64,000 nt of DNA. It comes from Hyalella azteca (Eukaryota; Arthropoda; Malacostraca; Amphipoda; Hyalellidae). Position numbers and translations under genes: made by a program. The notes beneath the pieces were generated by a model. It was not told where the DNA came from, did not search any database, and was given only the letters and a program-made list of their open reading frames with translations. The stretch's first letter is position 1. Each line of letters starts with the position of its first letter. The stretch covers positions 1 to 64,000 of the forward strand of contig NW_025944642.1 of the NCBI RefSeq assembly GCF_000764305.2, read 5' to 3'. Positions 1 to 10,365 of this stretch are shown here, one piece after another.

Positions 1-166
1 TGTGTGTGTGTTTTTTTTTTCTTGCAGATTCTTTCAGATTATTAGATACTTAGATTGTTACTATATGATAGTTAGGCGTAAACCAAAAACTGTTTAGGTA
101 AGGGGCTAAATGGACCAGTTTCCAGTGCTCCTATAAGAAGTAACAAGAAGAAGAAGAAACAATCCC

Positions 167-412
167 GTCATTCCCACGATGGATTGGTTGACTGATTTGA
201 TTGCATTTCGATGGTTGGTCAATACCCGTGACGCCACTGAGATCAGTGACGTCACAGACGAACAACAAGCTCCATTCGCAAAAATGAGCATCTCATGGGT
301 CAACCTTATACTAGTTCAACCATGGTTTGTCACTAATCTCAGTGAGGTCACGGACATTAACTAATCATCGAAATGCAATCAAACCAGTCAACCAATCCGT
401 CATGGGAATGAC
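167..412. mobile_element. Fold-back/MITE-like inverted repeat element
   Basis: Arms 167-250 and 329-412 (84 bp each) are inverted copies with only scattered mismatches; both begin GTCATTCCCA when read inwards. The roughly 78-bp centre contains a unit (about 251-325, gtcaac...ttcaaccatgg) that is related to dispersed repeats at 10366-10540 and 18216-18403. No coding capacity is seen. Either a MITE inserted around or carries this unit, or the whole is a self-complementary element. Confidence 0.7.
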
Positions 413-1105
413 AGTTTTGTTTACGCTTCTTGATCAGCGTGACGTAACAAAAAAGCTGAACTGAAAGACGGAACTTCTCGTGGGTCAACTATGTTATCAA
501 GTATCAAGCATGAGTAAGAAGTAAATTCTGCGAGTCCATGTGTTACAAGTATACATACAACAGAATTTTTTCAGCTACGAATTCCAAATCTCCAAGAAAC
601 GTGTTGTTGAATAACTGGCATGTAAGGAATGGAAAGAAAGGACAGTCTGAGATTGTAAAAGATGAAAGAGATGCTGATATTTGTTTTGATTCAGCAAGTA
701 GATCATCTAGGTTTTTTTTCAATATTATTATAATTATGTATATATTTCTATTATTATTGTTATTATTATTAATTTTTTTTTTTTTTGTTCAATGAAGGCT
801 GTTATATTAGCAGCCCTTACTTATCTAAATTACATTAGCAGTGCCTAACTCATTTCATTTACTAATATATGTTCCCTGTAAACTTCTACCCAATCCTACA
901 CTGAGCTTACATCAGGCTATCAGCCAACCTCACTAAATGGCAGCAATTAACCTCATATACAAAGAAGCTGAAAACCCCAAGCTATAAGCTCTCAGGCCCA
1001 ACGGTCATCCATCTGGCAGACCTGCGGCTTTGAGTTCACTCCAAGTGGACACCCTGCAAAGAAAGAAGAAGATGAAAGAGAGATGCTCAAGAATGAGTAC
1101 ATAGG
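413..1105. other. AT-rich non-coding stretch with simple repeats
   Basis: It contains TTA/T-rich low-complexity sequence at about 720-787. No supported gene is seen; the short open frame across it is driven by the simple repeat. Confidence 0.5.
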
Positions 1106-1249
1106 CTACATACTACCTAGATATGACTTTGACAGCAGTAGAGGTGGGGACTGGGGACCTAATGTTTTGTATGAGAGCAAATGCTTTGATCGCCTTTGAC
1201 TTTGCGTGTGATTGCATGGACAAACAGGTGGAATGAAAGAAGAGAAAGA

Positions 1250-1370
1250 GAGGTTGAGGATATTTGTTTTATGTGTGACAGAGAGGTGACTGGTGAGGGA
1301 AACTGTACAGCATCTGATAATGGAGTGTGATGCAAGCAAAAGGGATAGATTGGAAATGATGAAAAGAGAG
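1250..1370 (+). pseudogene. Possible non-LTR retrotransposon tail remnant
   Basis: At 1299-1365 the plus strand reads ETVQHLIMEC followed by a charged stretch (DASKRDRLEMM). This resembles the Cys/His segment after the reverse transcriptase of Jockey-like elements, which has an E-x2-xH-x3-EC core. Just upstream, in the same frame, a Cys (LCVTER) is followed by an in-frame stop. The copy is degenerate and short, so identification is by eye only. Confidence 0.3.
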
Positions 1371-1479
1371 TGAAACTGGATGAGAGGAGTGATAGTGTGA
1401 TGTATGAGTAAATAATGAGTGAATGAGAGATTAATGAGTTGCAATGATAGTGGGCTGTGCCGCTGTGGGTCTGTCAACA

Positions 1480-2480
1480 CTCAATAGGGGTGCGTGGAGT
1501 CTGGGTCTGGGTGACTGGCGGCTGGCCAAAGTGGAATTCTAACAGTGGACACTAGACAGTCACCTACCTAGTGGCTAGCTCCTAACTCCACGGGCCTCCA
1601 GGCTCCACCCCATTGACCCGCTCTACACTTGAGGATGGGGGGGGGTGAAATTTGAAGCAATACTTTGAAAGGTGGAATCAGAGAGTCAGAGACTGTGATT
1701 CTAGTGCTGAGGCTTTGAATTTCTCTCTTCCCCTTGTTTTTTCCTCTTACCCTTAACACAAACTTTCACACCCCTCCAGGCTCCAGCTTCCTTCTGCTTT
1801 GCTGTGGCTTGACTGGCTTCTAAGCTCTACCAACTACCACTACCTGTCTTGGTCCTTCTTTTTCCTTTCAAGTTCTTACAGTAACAAAGTGAATATGTGA
1901 TGCTTGGGCCTTGGCTGATGGCCACTGTTAAGCAAGCATGGAAAATATTTAGTCCTATGACTCCTATCTTTACTCTTTAGGGCCGCAACTAGAGCTATCC
2001 TGCATTCCTGCCATTTCTGGAACTGCTAGATTTCTGCCAGATGAATTACCTCCTATCTAACTGTTAACAAAAGTGCATGATCGCGCTGCAAGATTTTAAA
2101 TGTATTAAAAATTGATCACGTTGGAGCCGTGAGATTTCAGGAACAAGAAGGAAAATTCCATTTCCGATCCTGTATGTAAAGGCCTGAGTTGCCTGTCTCC
2201 AGAATAACCTTTTTCAGAGTCACCATGCCCAAATCTAAAGTGAAACTCTTTTCCTGTTGCATTTCACAGAAAATTTTCATAAATAACTGATAAAAATATT
2301 TCTTTTTTTTTCATAGATGAAGTTAGGAAAAGGCTATAGGCCTATAGCAACAAGTGAAATTGGCATTTTTGCCCAATTCACAGGTGGCTTCTGTCCAATT
2401 TTCTAATTTGGTCAGAAGCCACAAGCCAGATTTATGTTGAATTACTTACTTATTAGCACCATCCTTTGAAAGGCTGAAAA
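1480..2480. other. No gene seen upstream of the SINE
   Basis: Moderate GC at 1480-1860, then AT-rich. No splice-supported coding segment is visible. Confidence 0.4.
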
Positions 2481-2486
2481 AAATTA

Positions 2487-2740
2487 GGTGGCCCAGTGGT
2501 GGCCCAGTGGTTAAAGTTCAAAGTACCACGATTGGAGCAGAGAGTCGCGGGTTCGATCCCAGCTCTGTGCGCCAGTTTCTGGTCAGAATCGGCAAGGAGG
2601 CCGGGCGGTTAAGCAAAGCGAAATTGAAGCAGTGAGCTGCGAGTCAAGATTGCAAGAAGCTGTGGATGTTCTGCGATGTTAAGAATCGGCGACAGGCCTA
2701 CGGCCTACTAACGCTGAAACCGCTATATATTTTTTTTTTA
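2487..2740 (+). mobile_element. tRNA-derived SINE, copy 1 (most complete)
   Basis: The head has pol III boxes: A box TGGCCCAGTGG at 2500-2510 and B box GGTTCGATCCC at 2550-2560, 50 bp apart as in a tRNA promoter. The A box is tandemly duplicated (also 2489-2499). A family-specific body follows (motifs GGCCGGGCGGTTAA, AATCGGCGACAGGCCT) and the copy ends in a T-rich tail. Body and tail recur at 7754 and 22461, so this is a dispersed family. SINEs are pol III transcripts mobilised by a partner LINE; the partner is not visible here. The missing acceptor-stem pairing argues against a working tRNA. Confidence 0.8.
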
Positions 2741-3382
2741 ACTTGAAATCCATGAAAATTTTGTTTGAATGTTACAATAACATTTATTTGCTTATCTACT
2801 TTTAATTGAAGATCTATTGCCAATGCCAATAACCTTGCCTTCAGCACTAAACTTGCTGGCCTTCATTATAAATGTATTTTATATAAAAAACTTAATCATA
2901 TCTTTCTAACATGCTCAATACAGCATCAGTCAGTATATGGTTATTAAACCCTACAAATTGTAGTTCTGACTGATATTTTATGCCTTTTAGTGGCAGGGTA
3001 TGTGCAGTTTTGCAGCATGGTGACTTCTGTGGCATTGATGGTAGATCTTCTTGTAAGACCTTAGAATATTCTTGGGAAAATAATATCAATTATAACTGTA
3101 ATAAGTCTGACCTCTATTTTTTAATTAGGATTTTTGAATGACAATCTTTTGTAAGTGAGTACATTAACTAAAAATTTACTGTGATAATGTGCAGCATTAC
3201 TGGGTGTTAAACTTATTCCTGTGTCCACCTGAACGAAGCAGTTTATAATCTACTGCATGAATTTGCAATAGATTACCTATAGTAATATTATTTATTTTTA
3301 ACTGAAATATGTTTTCTTTTGACAGATCACAGAAGTTCATTGTAGAATATCTATTTTCAGTGTTGGTTGGTTTTCCTGCAAA

Positions 3383-3523
3383 ATGAATATTATTGATGGA
3401 GTAGAACATGTTACTCCCAGTGCCAAAGATCTCAGTACAATCCTTTTAAATGTTAGCTGTACATTCAAAGGATGTAACAAAAGTTTCCGTACATCTTCTG
3501 CCAGGAAGTTTCATCTAGAAAAG
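3383..3523 (+). CDS. ATMIN: ATMIN-like exon 1: zinc finger 1
   Basis: The exon encodes 47 residues from ATG to the donor AAG|gtgaaa and ends in phase 0. It holds the first Cys pair (C26, C31) and His44 of finger 1; the second His (H49) is the second codon of the next exon, so one finger is split by an intron. AG acceptors at 3324-3325 and 3359-3360 lie just upstream with no in-frame stop between them and the ATG, so this may be an internal exon or one with a short 5' UTR. Confidence 0.75.
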
Positions 3524-6500
3524 GTGAAAATTATTTCTAACATTCTTATAACTGTGTAGTACTGAAAAAGAATATGAATGGAGTTGTGTAAAAGCAAATT
3601 TTTATTAATATTTGTTAATAACAGTTGGCTTTATGCCTTCTATTTTTTTGTCATTGTAAAATGTTATCATAGTGAAATTAAATTTTTCCAGGTACACAAG
3701 AACTTCTCACCAGTAAAATCTATGGAAAATCCTTTGGTATGGTATCATTGCCCTGCCAAGCTCTGCCCATATCATGTTGATGCTCCTGCCACCAATGCAA
3801 AGCACTTTCTAACAAAGGGATGCCTGAAACAAGTGAGATGATTAGTTTAATCTAATATAAGTTTATTGAAGAGTACCTTATTTTCTTCCTTTATACCAAT
3901 AGAGCTATAGCTTTTCACAATACTTGTAATAGGAATTTTATAAATTGATTATTTATGGATAAATTAGGCCAATATCAACATTTCAAGGTTGCATCAATAA
4001 AAAAATCAGTAATTAATGTTTGTAAATAGTAGGCCAGTCATTGAATTAGTTAAAGAATCACTACTTCCAATTTTAATAGATAATCTTGAAATGAATCGTT
4101 ATTTAGGACTGAAGTGTGGCCTTGTTTCAAACAACAGTGACAGAAGTGTTAACCAGAACCAATATACATAAAGAATTTAGAATTGAACTGGCTCATCCCA
4201 AAGAAATTGTAGTAAACATTATCATTTTATTCCATATACCCCAGAACATACTAAATACTTGGCTTCATTATCAGCAGGATCAGTGACATGATATTTTCTC
4301 ACTTTGCATATTGGTGTATGTAATGTCTTTTCTGTTATCATCAAACAAGCCAACAATGCAGGCTTCCTTTGGGTGCTTTGCTACTAATGTCCAATGAAAA
4401 GTGTCAAAGAGCCAAAAATGTGACAGAAGTTGTATATCCCTGTTTGCACAATCTGCTAACGTGCAAATTGTGCAAAAAAAATACATAAATTATTTGCAAA
4501 TTGCAAGTAATAGATATGCAAAGAGCCTAGTGAACTGTGAATAAATGAGTTTTGAGTAGATTTTGTGCTGTTGTTTTAACTTATAATTTTTAAATTGAAT
4601 TTCAAGGCTTCTGTTCTTATATTTATAGGTTGAATGATAATTTAGCCAAATTCTACAGCATAAAAAACTAGTATTTTATTAGCTAAATAAACCCTTGACT
4701 ATGTCTTCAAAATACCTTTAATGATCAAATTATCTCTTCTATGAATGTTAATTATTCACATTAATTCGAAATTTTGTAATAAAAAGCTAAGTTTTATCAA
4801 AATCAAAGAGCTCAATTGGCTGATTGAATCCTCCCTAATAACTCCTAACTTTGATGTATGCAGCACTGGCTCAAACTTCATGCTCCAAGAGTGCTACAGT
4901 GCAGCAGCTGTAATCTCAGTTTCAGTTGTCAAAGGCTCTTATCAGCTCACCGTCGAAGTTGCGGACTTGATCTTAAATGCTCTTTGTGCATGAGTTCATT
5001 TTCTTCAATTGAGTCCCTGCAGTCACACTGCCGGCGTCTTGGCCACACTCCCCACCAGCAGTCACAGGTTCTTATTAGGTAATACTTAATGTGTACTACT
5101 TTCCAGCAATCTGCAATCAATTTGGAATTGATTCCTCACAATGTTCCTTCATATTTTGTTATGTTTTTCTCTGGAAAGATAACAATTTCTTTGCATCCTA
5201 AAACAATTTTAGAAAATAAAATGTGTCTATGAGGTCTTTATCTTGATATGATAGATGCATCATTCAATTATAAGCAAAAATTAGTGAATTAAAGGATCAA
5301 TTGTTAATTGTTTTGTCAAATTAATGCTATATCCATTGTATACTGCCATGGTGAATCATTGAGATGCTTGGCTATGAAGTACTAATTGTCATGGAAATTT
5401 TTCAACAGGGAACGTCTTTCATTGTTGGCTCAAGAAAAGGGCAAATATTCTTCCTCCTGTTTAAAGAATGCACATAAAGAAGACAATAGTTTATTCAAAA
5501 CTGCACAAGATAACGCGCAGGATCCTTCTTCTGTTGAAAAACAGAGCATTTCTCTTCTGTGTGATAGTCCATCTCTTGACGAAGAAAGCTTCTCATCAAC
5601 AGAAAATAATCCAATCGATTCATTGTCTATAATCATGGTTGGTGACTCCGAGGAAACGCCCAATAACTTCCAGTTGGCATTACCTGATCGTCCTCAATGC
5701 CGCCCCACATATGGGATACCAAGCTCCTTATTCTCTAAAGAGCAGACCCTTCCCATCAAAGCTTCAGCTGGGCACTTTAAATCATTTCCCAAGAATCATC
5801 GGGTTTGTGGAGATATCTATAAATGCACTCACGTGAAGAAAGTGACAAAAGGAAATTCTTCAATTGTGTCATTCAGTTCCTTATCCAATGAGACTGAGTT
5901 TCACCACCAAATCGTTCACAACTCGCAGAATACATCACTCTCAGTTCCTGTTTCTATCCGCAGCCCTGGCTTCAGTAGTCAGCCTCACTTGCTTGCTGCA
6001 ATTGCTCTTAGTGAACTAGCAGCATCAGCCATAAAAAGGTACTTGTGTAATGTTGTTTTCTCATTTGATGAATTTAGCAAGGTAATAATGACCTATACAT
6101 TAAAATTCTGCATCTGACGTAGCTCTCACGTAGTTCATTTTTCGCAGAGTTCCGGGTGTAAACGTAAGTACTCAAACTGAAAGCGGGCGCGGGGCGGTGG
6201 TTGGAAGACAGAACCGCCGGCCGTCTGGTGCGGTCGCGAGACGTCGTGCGCTTCGCTCTCGCCAGACTGCGCAAACCCAAACGCGGCTCACTACCAAAGC
6301 GTCGCGATCCAAAATGCGTCCTCACCTCCCTGTCGCCAACCTGAGGAGGAGAAATCACAAGCGTCTTGGTGATGACTATTTAACTACAACTACCTTATTG
6401 CATGCTGAGAAATCTTCCAACCTTGGAACTACAGCTAGCACCCTGAAACCGCCAATTCCTGCAATCTTCACGTCTCTTGTTAGTGATGTAAATAAACTGC

Positions 6501-7480
6501 CCGACTGTTCTGAGAAAGTTAATTCGTATTCAAAAGAAACGTTTGTCTGCCCTGAGAAATCTAATTCAAATGTAAGCTCAAATTACTTTGTTATTGAAAA
6601 ACTTGACGCATTGACGTCTGCGAAAAATGAATATGGCCCTGTTTCTGCTGAATTACCTCTAGTCACTGATAAAAGAGCTGGGACGTACAGCTCCTGCAGC
6701 TCTCAGACAGAAGCTTGCGCTACTGTCGGGATGGGCACGAGAGCCTCTTTATGTGAGGGCATCACACTCACCCTTATTGACAAGTACGGCTCTCAAAACT
6801 ACCAAGATCAATCCAATAGGCCCGCTCACTCGAAACATTCAACTGAAGAAAAAAGTGATACAGAATCTTCGTGGCGAAGTCAATTATCATCAGATTATTG
6901 CTCAAGTGACGCAGCTGACAGTACCGGTTCAACAACACGCGAAGGAAATCGAGGTGCTCTTTTGCAAGATGCTATTGTTCAGAACGACGACTCTAATCTT
7001 TCTCCAGAGAATTTCAAGTACACTGGAGGATACTTAGTGGGAGACAAAGATGAAGTGCTGCTTGAAGACCACAACTTTGGCGACATCAATTACGGCGAGG
7101 TCTTGAAACAATCTTCATGCCTAGACCAGAATGACACTTGTCCATCTTCTGCACGAATTTCCCACATAGAGACTCAAACCGAGCACGATATTCTTTTAGG
7201 ACTAAGTGCCACTTCTGCTAGTCCATATCACGAGTGTAATGAACACGAGTTTGAACATTTAGGGGACGAAAGTTCTTCAGCCTGGTGTTCCATCGAGACC
7301 CAAACCTATGAAGATTTCTCTGCAATTGAACAGTATTTATGCTCAACTACACAAACCCAGACGAGTGATGAGGTGAGGCGCGAGCTCTTCCCAGAGCTGA
7401 ACATCTGCCACTCACAAACTCAGACCGTCCTTGATGACTTGCCTTCTCTGGTACACTCTCACACCCAGACGCAGTCGTGA
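3383..7480 (+). CDS. ATMIN: ASCIZ/ATMIN-like zinc-finger transcription factor, 5 exons
   Basis: The five exons are 3383-3523, 3692-3832, 4864-5078, 5409-6038 and 6148-7480. All junctions are GT-AG with compatible phases (0, 0, 2, 2), giving about 819 residues; human ATMIN is of similar length. Seen: finger 1 C26/C31/H44/H49, finger 2 C67/C72/H85/C91, finger 3 C107/C110/H123/C127, finger 4 C133/C136/H149/H155. A Ser-rich, probably disordered middle covers about 166-375. TQT motifs lie at about 384, 419, 718, 760, 777-781, 800 and 815. Known for the family: ASCIZ binds DNA through these fingers, activates the LC8 dynein light chain gene, and is restrained when LC8 dimers bind the TQT array; it also has DNA-damage roles in vertebrates. 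Introns are 168, 1031, 330 and 109 bp. The start is the first ATG of exon 1, but the frame stays open upstream to a possible acceptor at 3326, so the true N-terminus may lie further 5'. Assignment rests on domain order and motif pattern, not on a search. Confidence 0.85.
3692..3832 (+). CDS. ATMIN: ATMIN-like exon 2: zinc finger 2
   Basis: The acceptor is tttttccag|gtacac and the donor CAA|gtgaga. The exon is 141 bp (47 codons), phase 0 at both ends. It completes finger 1 with H49 and encodes an atypical second finger: C67-x4-C72-x12-H85-x5-C91. The x4 Cys spacing is the same as in finger 1. Confidence 0.8.
4864..5078 (+). CDS. ATMIN: ATMIN-like exon 3: zinc fingers 3 and 4
   Basis: The acceptor is tgtatgcag|cactgg and the donor attag|gtaata, leaving two bases of a split Arg codon. 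It encodes finger 3 (C-x2-C-x12-H-x3-C, a C2HC form) and finger 4 (C-x2-C-x12-H-x5-H) back to back, followed by a basic, Gln/His-rich linker. An open frame in a second register overlaps it but has no domain signal. Confidence 0.85.
5409..6038 (+). CDS. ATMIN: ATMIN-like exon 4: Ser-rich linker region
   Basis: The acceptor is tttttcaacag|ggaacg and the donor aaaaag|gtactt. The exon is 630 bp and covers about residues 166-375. The product is Ser/Asn-rich and low in order-promoting residues, and ends in an Ala/Leu-rich segment (LAAIALSELAASAIKR) that could form a short amphipathic helix just before the first TQT motif. No catalytic or binding domain is recognisable. It corresponds to the poorly conserved middle of ASCIZ proteins. 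Confidence 0.75.
6148..7480 (+). CDS. ATMIN: ATMIN-like exon 5: LC8-binding TQT tail
   Basis: The acceptor is ttttcgcag|agttcc and the TGA stop is at 7478-7480. The exon encodes about residues 376-819. Near its start is STQTES, then a basic stretch rich in Arg (about 393-430) that includes QTQTR and could be a nuclear localisation signal. A long acidic, Ser-rich stretch follows, then a dense C-terminal cluster: ETQTEH, ETQTYE, TTQTQTS, SQTQTV and HTQTQS, the last ending at the stop codon. TQT cores with flanking acidic or polar residues are the established LC8 anchor motif, and the same TQ/SQ richness defines the ASCIZ family tail. The 5' part has higher GC than its surroundings. Confidence 0.85.
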
Positions 7481-7556
7481 AATCTCTTTCTCAGGGATGT
7501 CTAGATTCAGTTCAATGTTCTAAGGGAACTTCGCTAAACGCTAAAATTCGTGGCAA

Positions 7557-7562
7557 AATAAA
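7557..7562 (+). terminator. Poly(A) signal of the ATMIN-like gene
   Basis: An AATAAA hexamer lies 77 bp after the stop codon and is followed directly by an A-rich run. It is the nearest canonical polyadenylation signal for exon 5. Confidence 0.55.
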
Positions 7563-7753
7563 AAAAAAACGTTTCGAAGATGTAGTGAATTCGCTTCTTT
7601 GTGAATTGCCGGCTTTGCATACTTAAGCCTCGCGTGTGATATTTTTCGTCGAATAAGCGTGAATTTTATTAATCTATAATTTGCCGGTATATATAAATGT
7701 ACCGGGCCAGATGTCATCGTGTCAACGAATTGAAGGTAGTCAAGAACTACGTC

Positions 7754-7975
7754 CGTGTGGCCAGCGGTTTCAGTTCAGAGTACCGGGATTGGAGCAGCGA
7801 GCTATGAGTTTGACTAGCTACCTGCAACAGTGGTCTGAATCAGCGAGGAGGCCGGGCGGTTAAACACAGCAGAATTGGGGCAGTGAGTTGCGTGTTCAAG
7901 ACCCACAACAAGATTTAAATATGCGATGTTGAAAATTGCCGACAGACTTAACAACCTATTAAACGCTGATACCTC
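7754..7975 (+). mobile_element. tRNA-derived SINE, copy 2 (B box lost)
   Basis: It matches copy 1 in the head (a one-base-shorter A box around 7758-7767, then GTACC-GGGATTGGAGCAG) and in the body (GAGGCCGGGCGGTTAA, GCAGTGAGTTGCG, ATTAAACGCTGA). The B-box part is replaced by unrelated bases. It lies about 0.3 kb after the ATMIN-like gene, in the same orientation. Confidence 0.75.
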
Positions 7976-8019
7976 TGTTATTGTTAGTATAATAGCCCAG
8001 CTGTACATACGATCTAAAT

Positions 8020-8734
8020 CAGTGGTTTCCAAAGTGGGCGATATCGCCCCCCTGGGGGCGGTGGAAAGATCTGGGGAGGCAATCAGGAAGAAATCGCCAG
8101 TAGGGGGGCGGCAGTCCGCAAAGTCAGAAGTTAGTACTTTTGTTTGACGATTTGTACACAGCACGTGCGAAACATGACTGCGACTCGAATAAATTTTTCA
8201 CGAGCTTAAAATCACCGATTGGAAGTTAAGAATTTATATTCAAATTTTCGTTCGAATCTGTTCACTAGTTTGGTAGAAATACTTTGATCACTGCGAATTT
8301 CGGCCCGTATCGCCATATAACTCCCGAATGAATTAGAAATTTAAAAAATTTTCACGAGCTGAACATCACCGTTGGGTCCTAATGAATACGTGTGCCAAGT
8401 TTTATTGAGCTGCGTTCATTAGTTTGGGAGATATTCCTTGGCCAGGCCGCTGAATTCGGAGATAGGCTACGAGACCTGCTGTAAGTTAGTCCGAGCCATC
8501 TTGAATTTCTAGTTCTGAAACAGTTAAAACTGTAAGAATTTATATTGGTTTCCTAATTGGGGTTCTATTTGTGAAATACACATTTGTGTTTAACCTTTCT
8601 CTTTTAAACTTGCAGCTTACTAAATATCAAGAAAGAGGCGTTTGTATATGTGTCTGTCGGATGAGGGGAAGGCCGATGGAGATTCACTGGGGAGCCAAAG
8701 GGGGCGCCAGCCTGAAAAAGTTTGGGAACCATTG
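8020..8734. mobile_element. Non-autonomous hAT element with TSD
   Basis: The ends are inverted: the left end starts CAGTGGTTTCCAAA and the right end reads CAATGGTTCCCAAACT on the other strand, the hAT-type terminus. Flanking 8-bp duplications are ATCTAAAT (8012-8019) and ATCTAAAA (8735-8742), one mismatch, as expected for hAT integration. GC-rich subterminal blocks (GGGGGCGG near 8051 and GGGGGCGCC near 8699) sit inside both ends. The 715-bp interior has no transposase-like frame, so it would need a transposase supplied from elsewhere. Confidence 0.8.
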
Positions 8735-9190
8735 ATCTAAAAAAAATTCTAAATGATCACGTCACAGCTCGCGTCTTTTATCTAAAAGTTCTTAATTATA
8801 AATGCCACGAGAGTAGGTAAAGTCAAGGAAATTCAGTGAAGCCTACGAGTTGTTCACAGTTCTCTGGAGGTTAAGAGCCTCATTTCGTCTGGCGTTTTTT
8901 GTAGAGTAAACTGCAACATGGCCTTCGTGTGCGTGTTTCATCGCCATAACCTGTGGACCACGTTTATTTTGACTAACCATCAAAAGAATTGCCCATTCCT
9001 ATCCCAAGTGAAGAATATAATTAGGGTTCAGCAGAAGATCTCCTATTTCTATCAGTTTTTGAACAGTGCCCACTGATCCGTGTTGAATACTTTATCCGTC
9101 TCGTGTAAGATTGCAAGGTTCTGCTCCGCTTGGGCTGCTACTTGAACGTCCATCAAATTCAAACTTTTTTTGCATCTGAACGGAATATGC

Positions 9191-9345
9191 CAGAGCTGGG
9201 CAGCGCTACTTTGAAATGTAGCACCGCTACCGCTACATGCTCTAAATGTAGCGGGCGCTACCGCTACATCCACTAGATTGTAACGAGCGCTACCGCTACA
9301 GTAAAATGTAGCGCGCTACATTAGCCGCTACAATGGCCAAAATTA
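9191..9345. mobile_element. One end of a second hAT-like element
   Basis: It begins CAGAGCTGGGCAGCGCTAC, a common hAT-type terminus, and continues with many copies of GTAGCG and its complement CGCTAC, the subterminal repeat arrangement of this group. I found no matching right terminus downstream, so this appears to be a solo or truncated end. Confidence 0.5.
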
Positions 9346-9491
9346 TTAGAAATCCCTTAATATTTATTGTTTTGCTATTGGGATTTACTTATTAACATTT
9401 ATTGATAATAAAACATTTTTAAAACATATCAATGCAACTTTATTGCAATTAACCTAACCGAACTAGTATGGGTTAGATACAGTAAATAAAA

Positions 9492-9679
9492 GTTACAGTT
9501 ATTTTTATGTTTTACCTTCCCTTCATGGATGTGAACTTTAATCAATAATCTAAAAAATAATCCACATATAGGTACATTAAAAAATCAGTCTTTTTGTATA
9601 TATATGTGGATTATTTTTGAGATTGGTAGATTAAAGTAGACATCCATGTAGGGAAGGTGAAACATAAAAATAACTGTGT
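9492..9679. repeat. Inverted repeat, about 80-bp arms
   Basis: The left arm 9492-9571 and right arm 9598-9679 are inverted copies with several mismatches, around a 26-bp AT-rich loop. The shared core includes CCTTCCC-TTCATGGATGT and TAATCCACATAT. It could be a MITE or a hairpin-forming element; there is no coding capacity. Confidence 0.7.
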
Positions 9680-10365
9680 AAAAATAACTGTAAGCAAACT
9701 GAAAGATGAAAAAACCTGTAAGTGGTAACTGGTAACAACTAACATGTTGACACTAGTTACAGGCTGAGGTTGACAACATTACACCGAAATCTTTCGTACA
9801 GTTTTATGCTGTAGTTTATATTATGTATGTATCATGCTGGTTTTTAAATAATATTTAATACTATTAAGGGGACCGGCTGCCCTAAAAAGCGGAAATTTTG
9901 GCTTAACCGTTTTCTTGACTCATTTTGTAGCTGCTGAAAAGGCGCGTCTAACGCAGTTTACCGCATGTCTGTGCGTGCTATAATTTTTGCGTAAGACAAT
10001 TTAAAAATATATGTATAATAATTTTTTACCAATATGTACAAAGATTTATTTGAATTAAATCTGTATATATAGATCATTACTCTCGTTAATTACAAAGTGT
10101 TTGCACTCGTTTGAAAGCTACAAACGAGACGCGTTCAACAAAGCTACTATCACATAGATGTACATGCAATACTTTTTTGTGTAATGCAGTCTTGTACTTT
10201 TATAAAATGATCATTTTATATCATTATTTACAAATAAATGGTATTTATATGTCATTATTTAGGTTAATTATGGGAAGAACGCGAATAAAAAAAACGAGGA
10301 AAATAAAAAAATCGGGGCTCTACAGTCGCTAGATATTGTTGTTACAAATCGAATGATATGTGTCT

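Noticed and set aside
1106..1480. 124-codon minus-strand frame
   Set aside because: No domain; the opposite strand carries the better explained, retroelement-like fragment.
2500..2560. Functional tRNA gene suggested by A and B boxes
   Set aside because: There is no acceptor stem pairing, and the same head is joined to a repeated body at two other sites, so it is a SINE head.
4745..4993. Open frame overlapping ATMIN-like exon 3 in another register
   Set aside because: It lacks the zinc-finger spacing that the chosen frame shows and extends into the intron.
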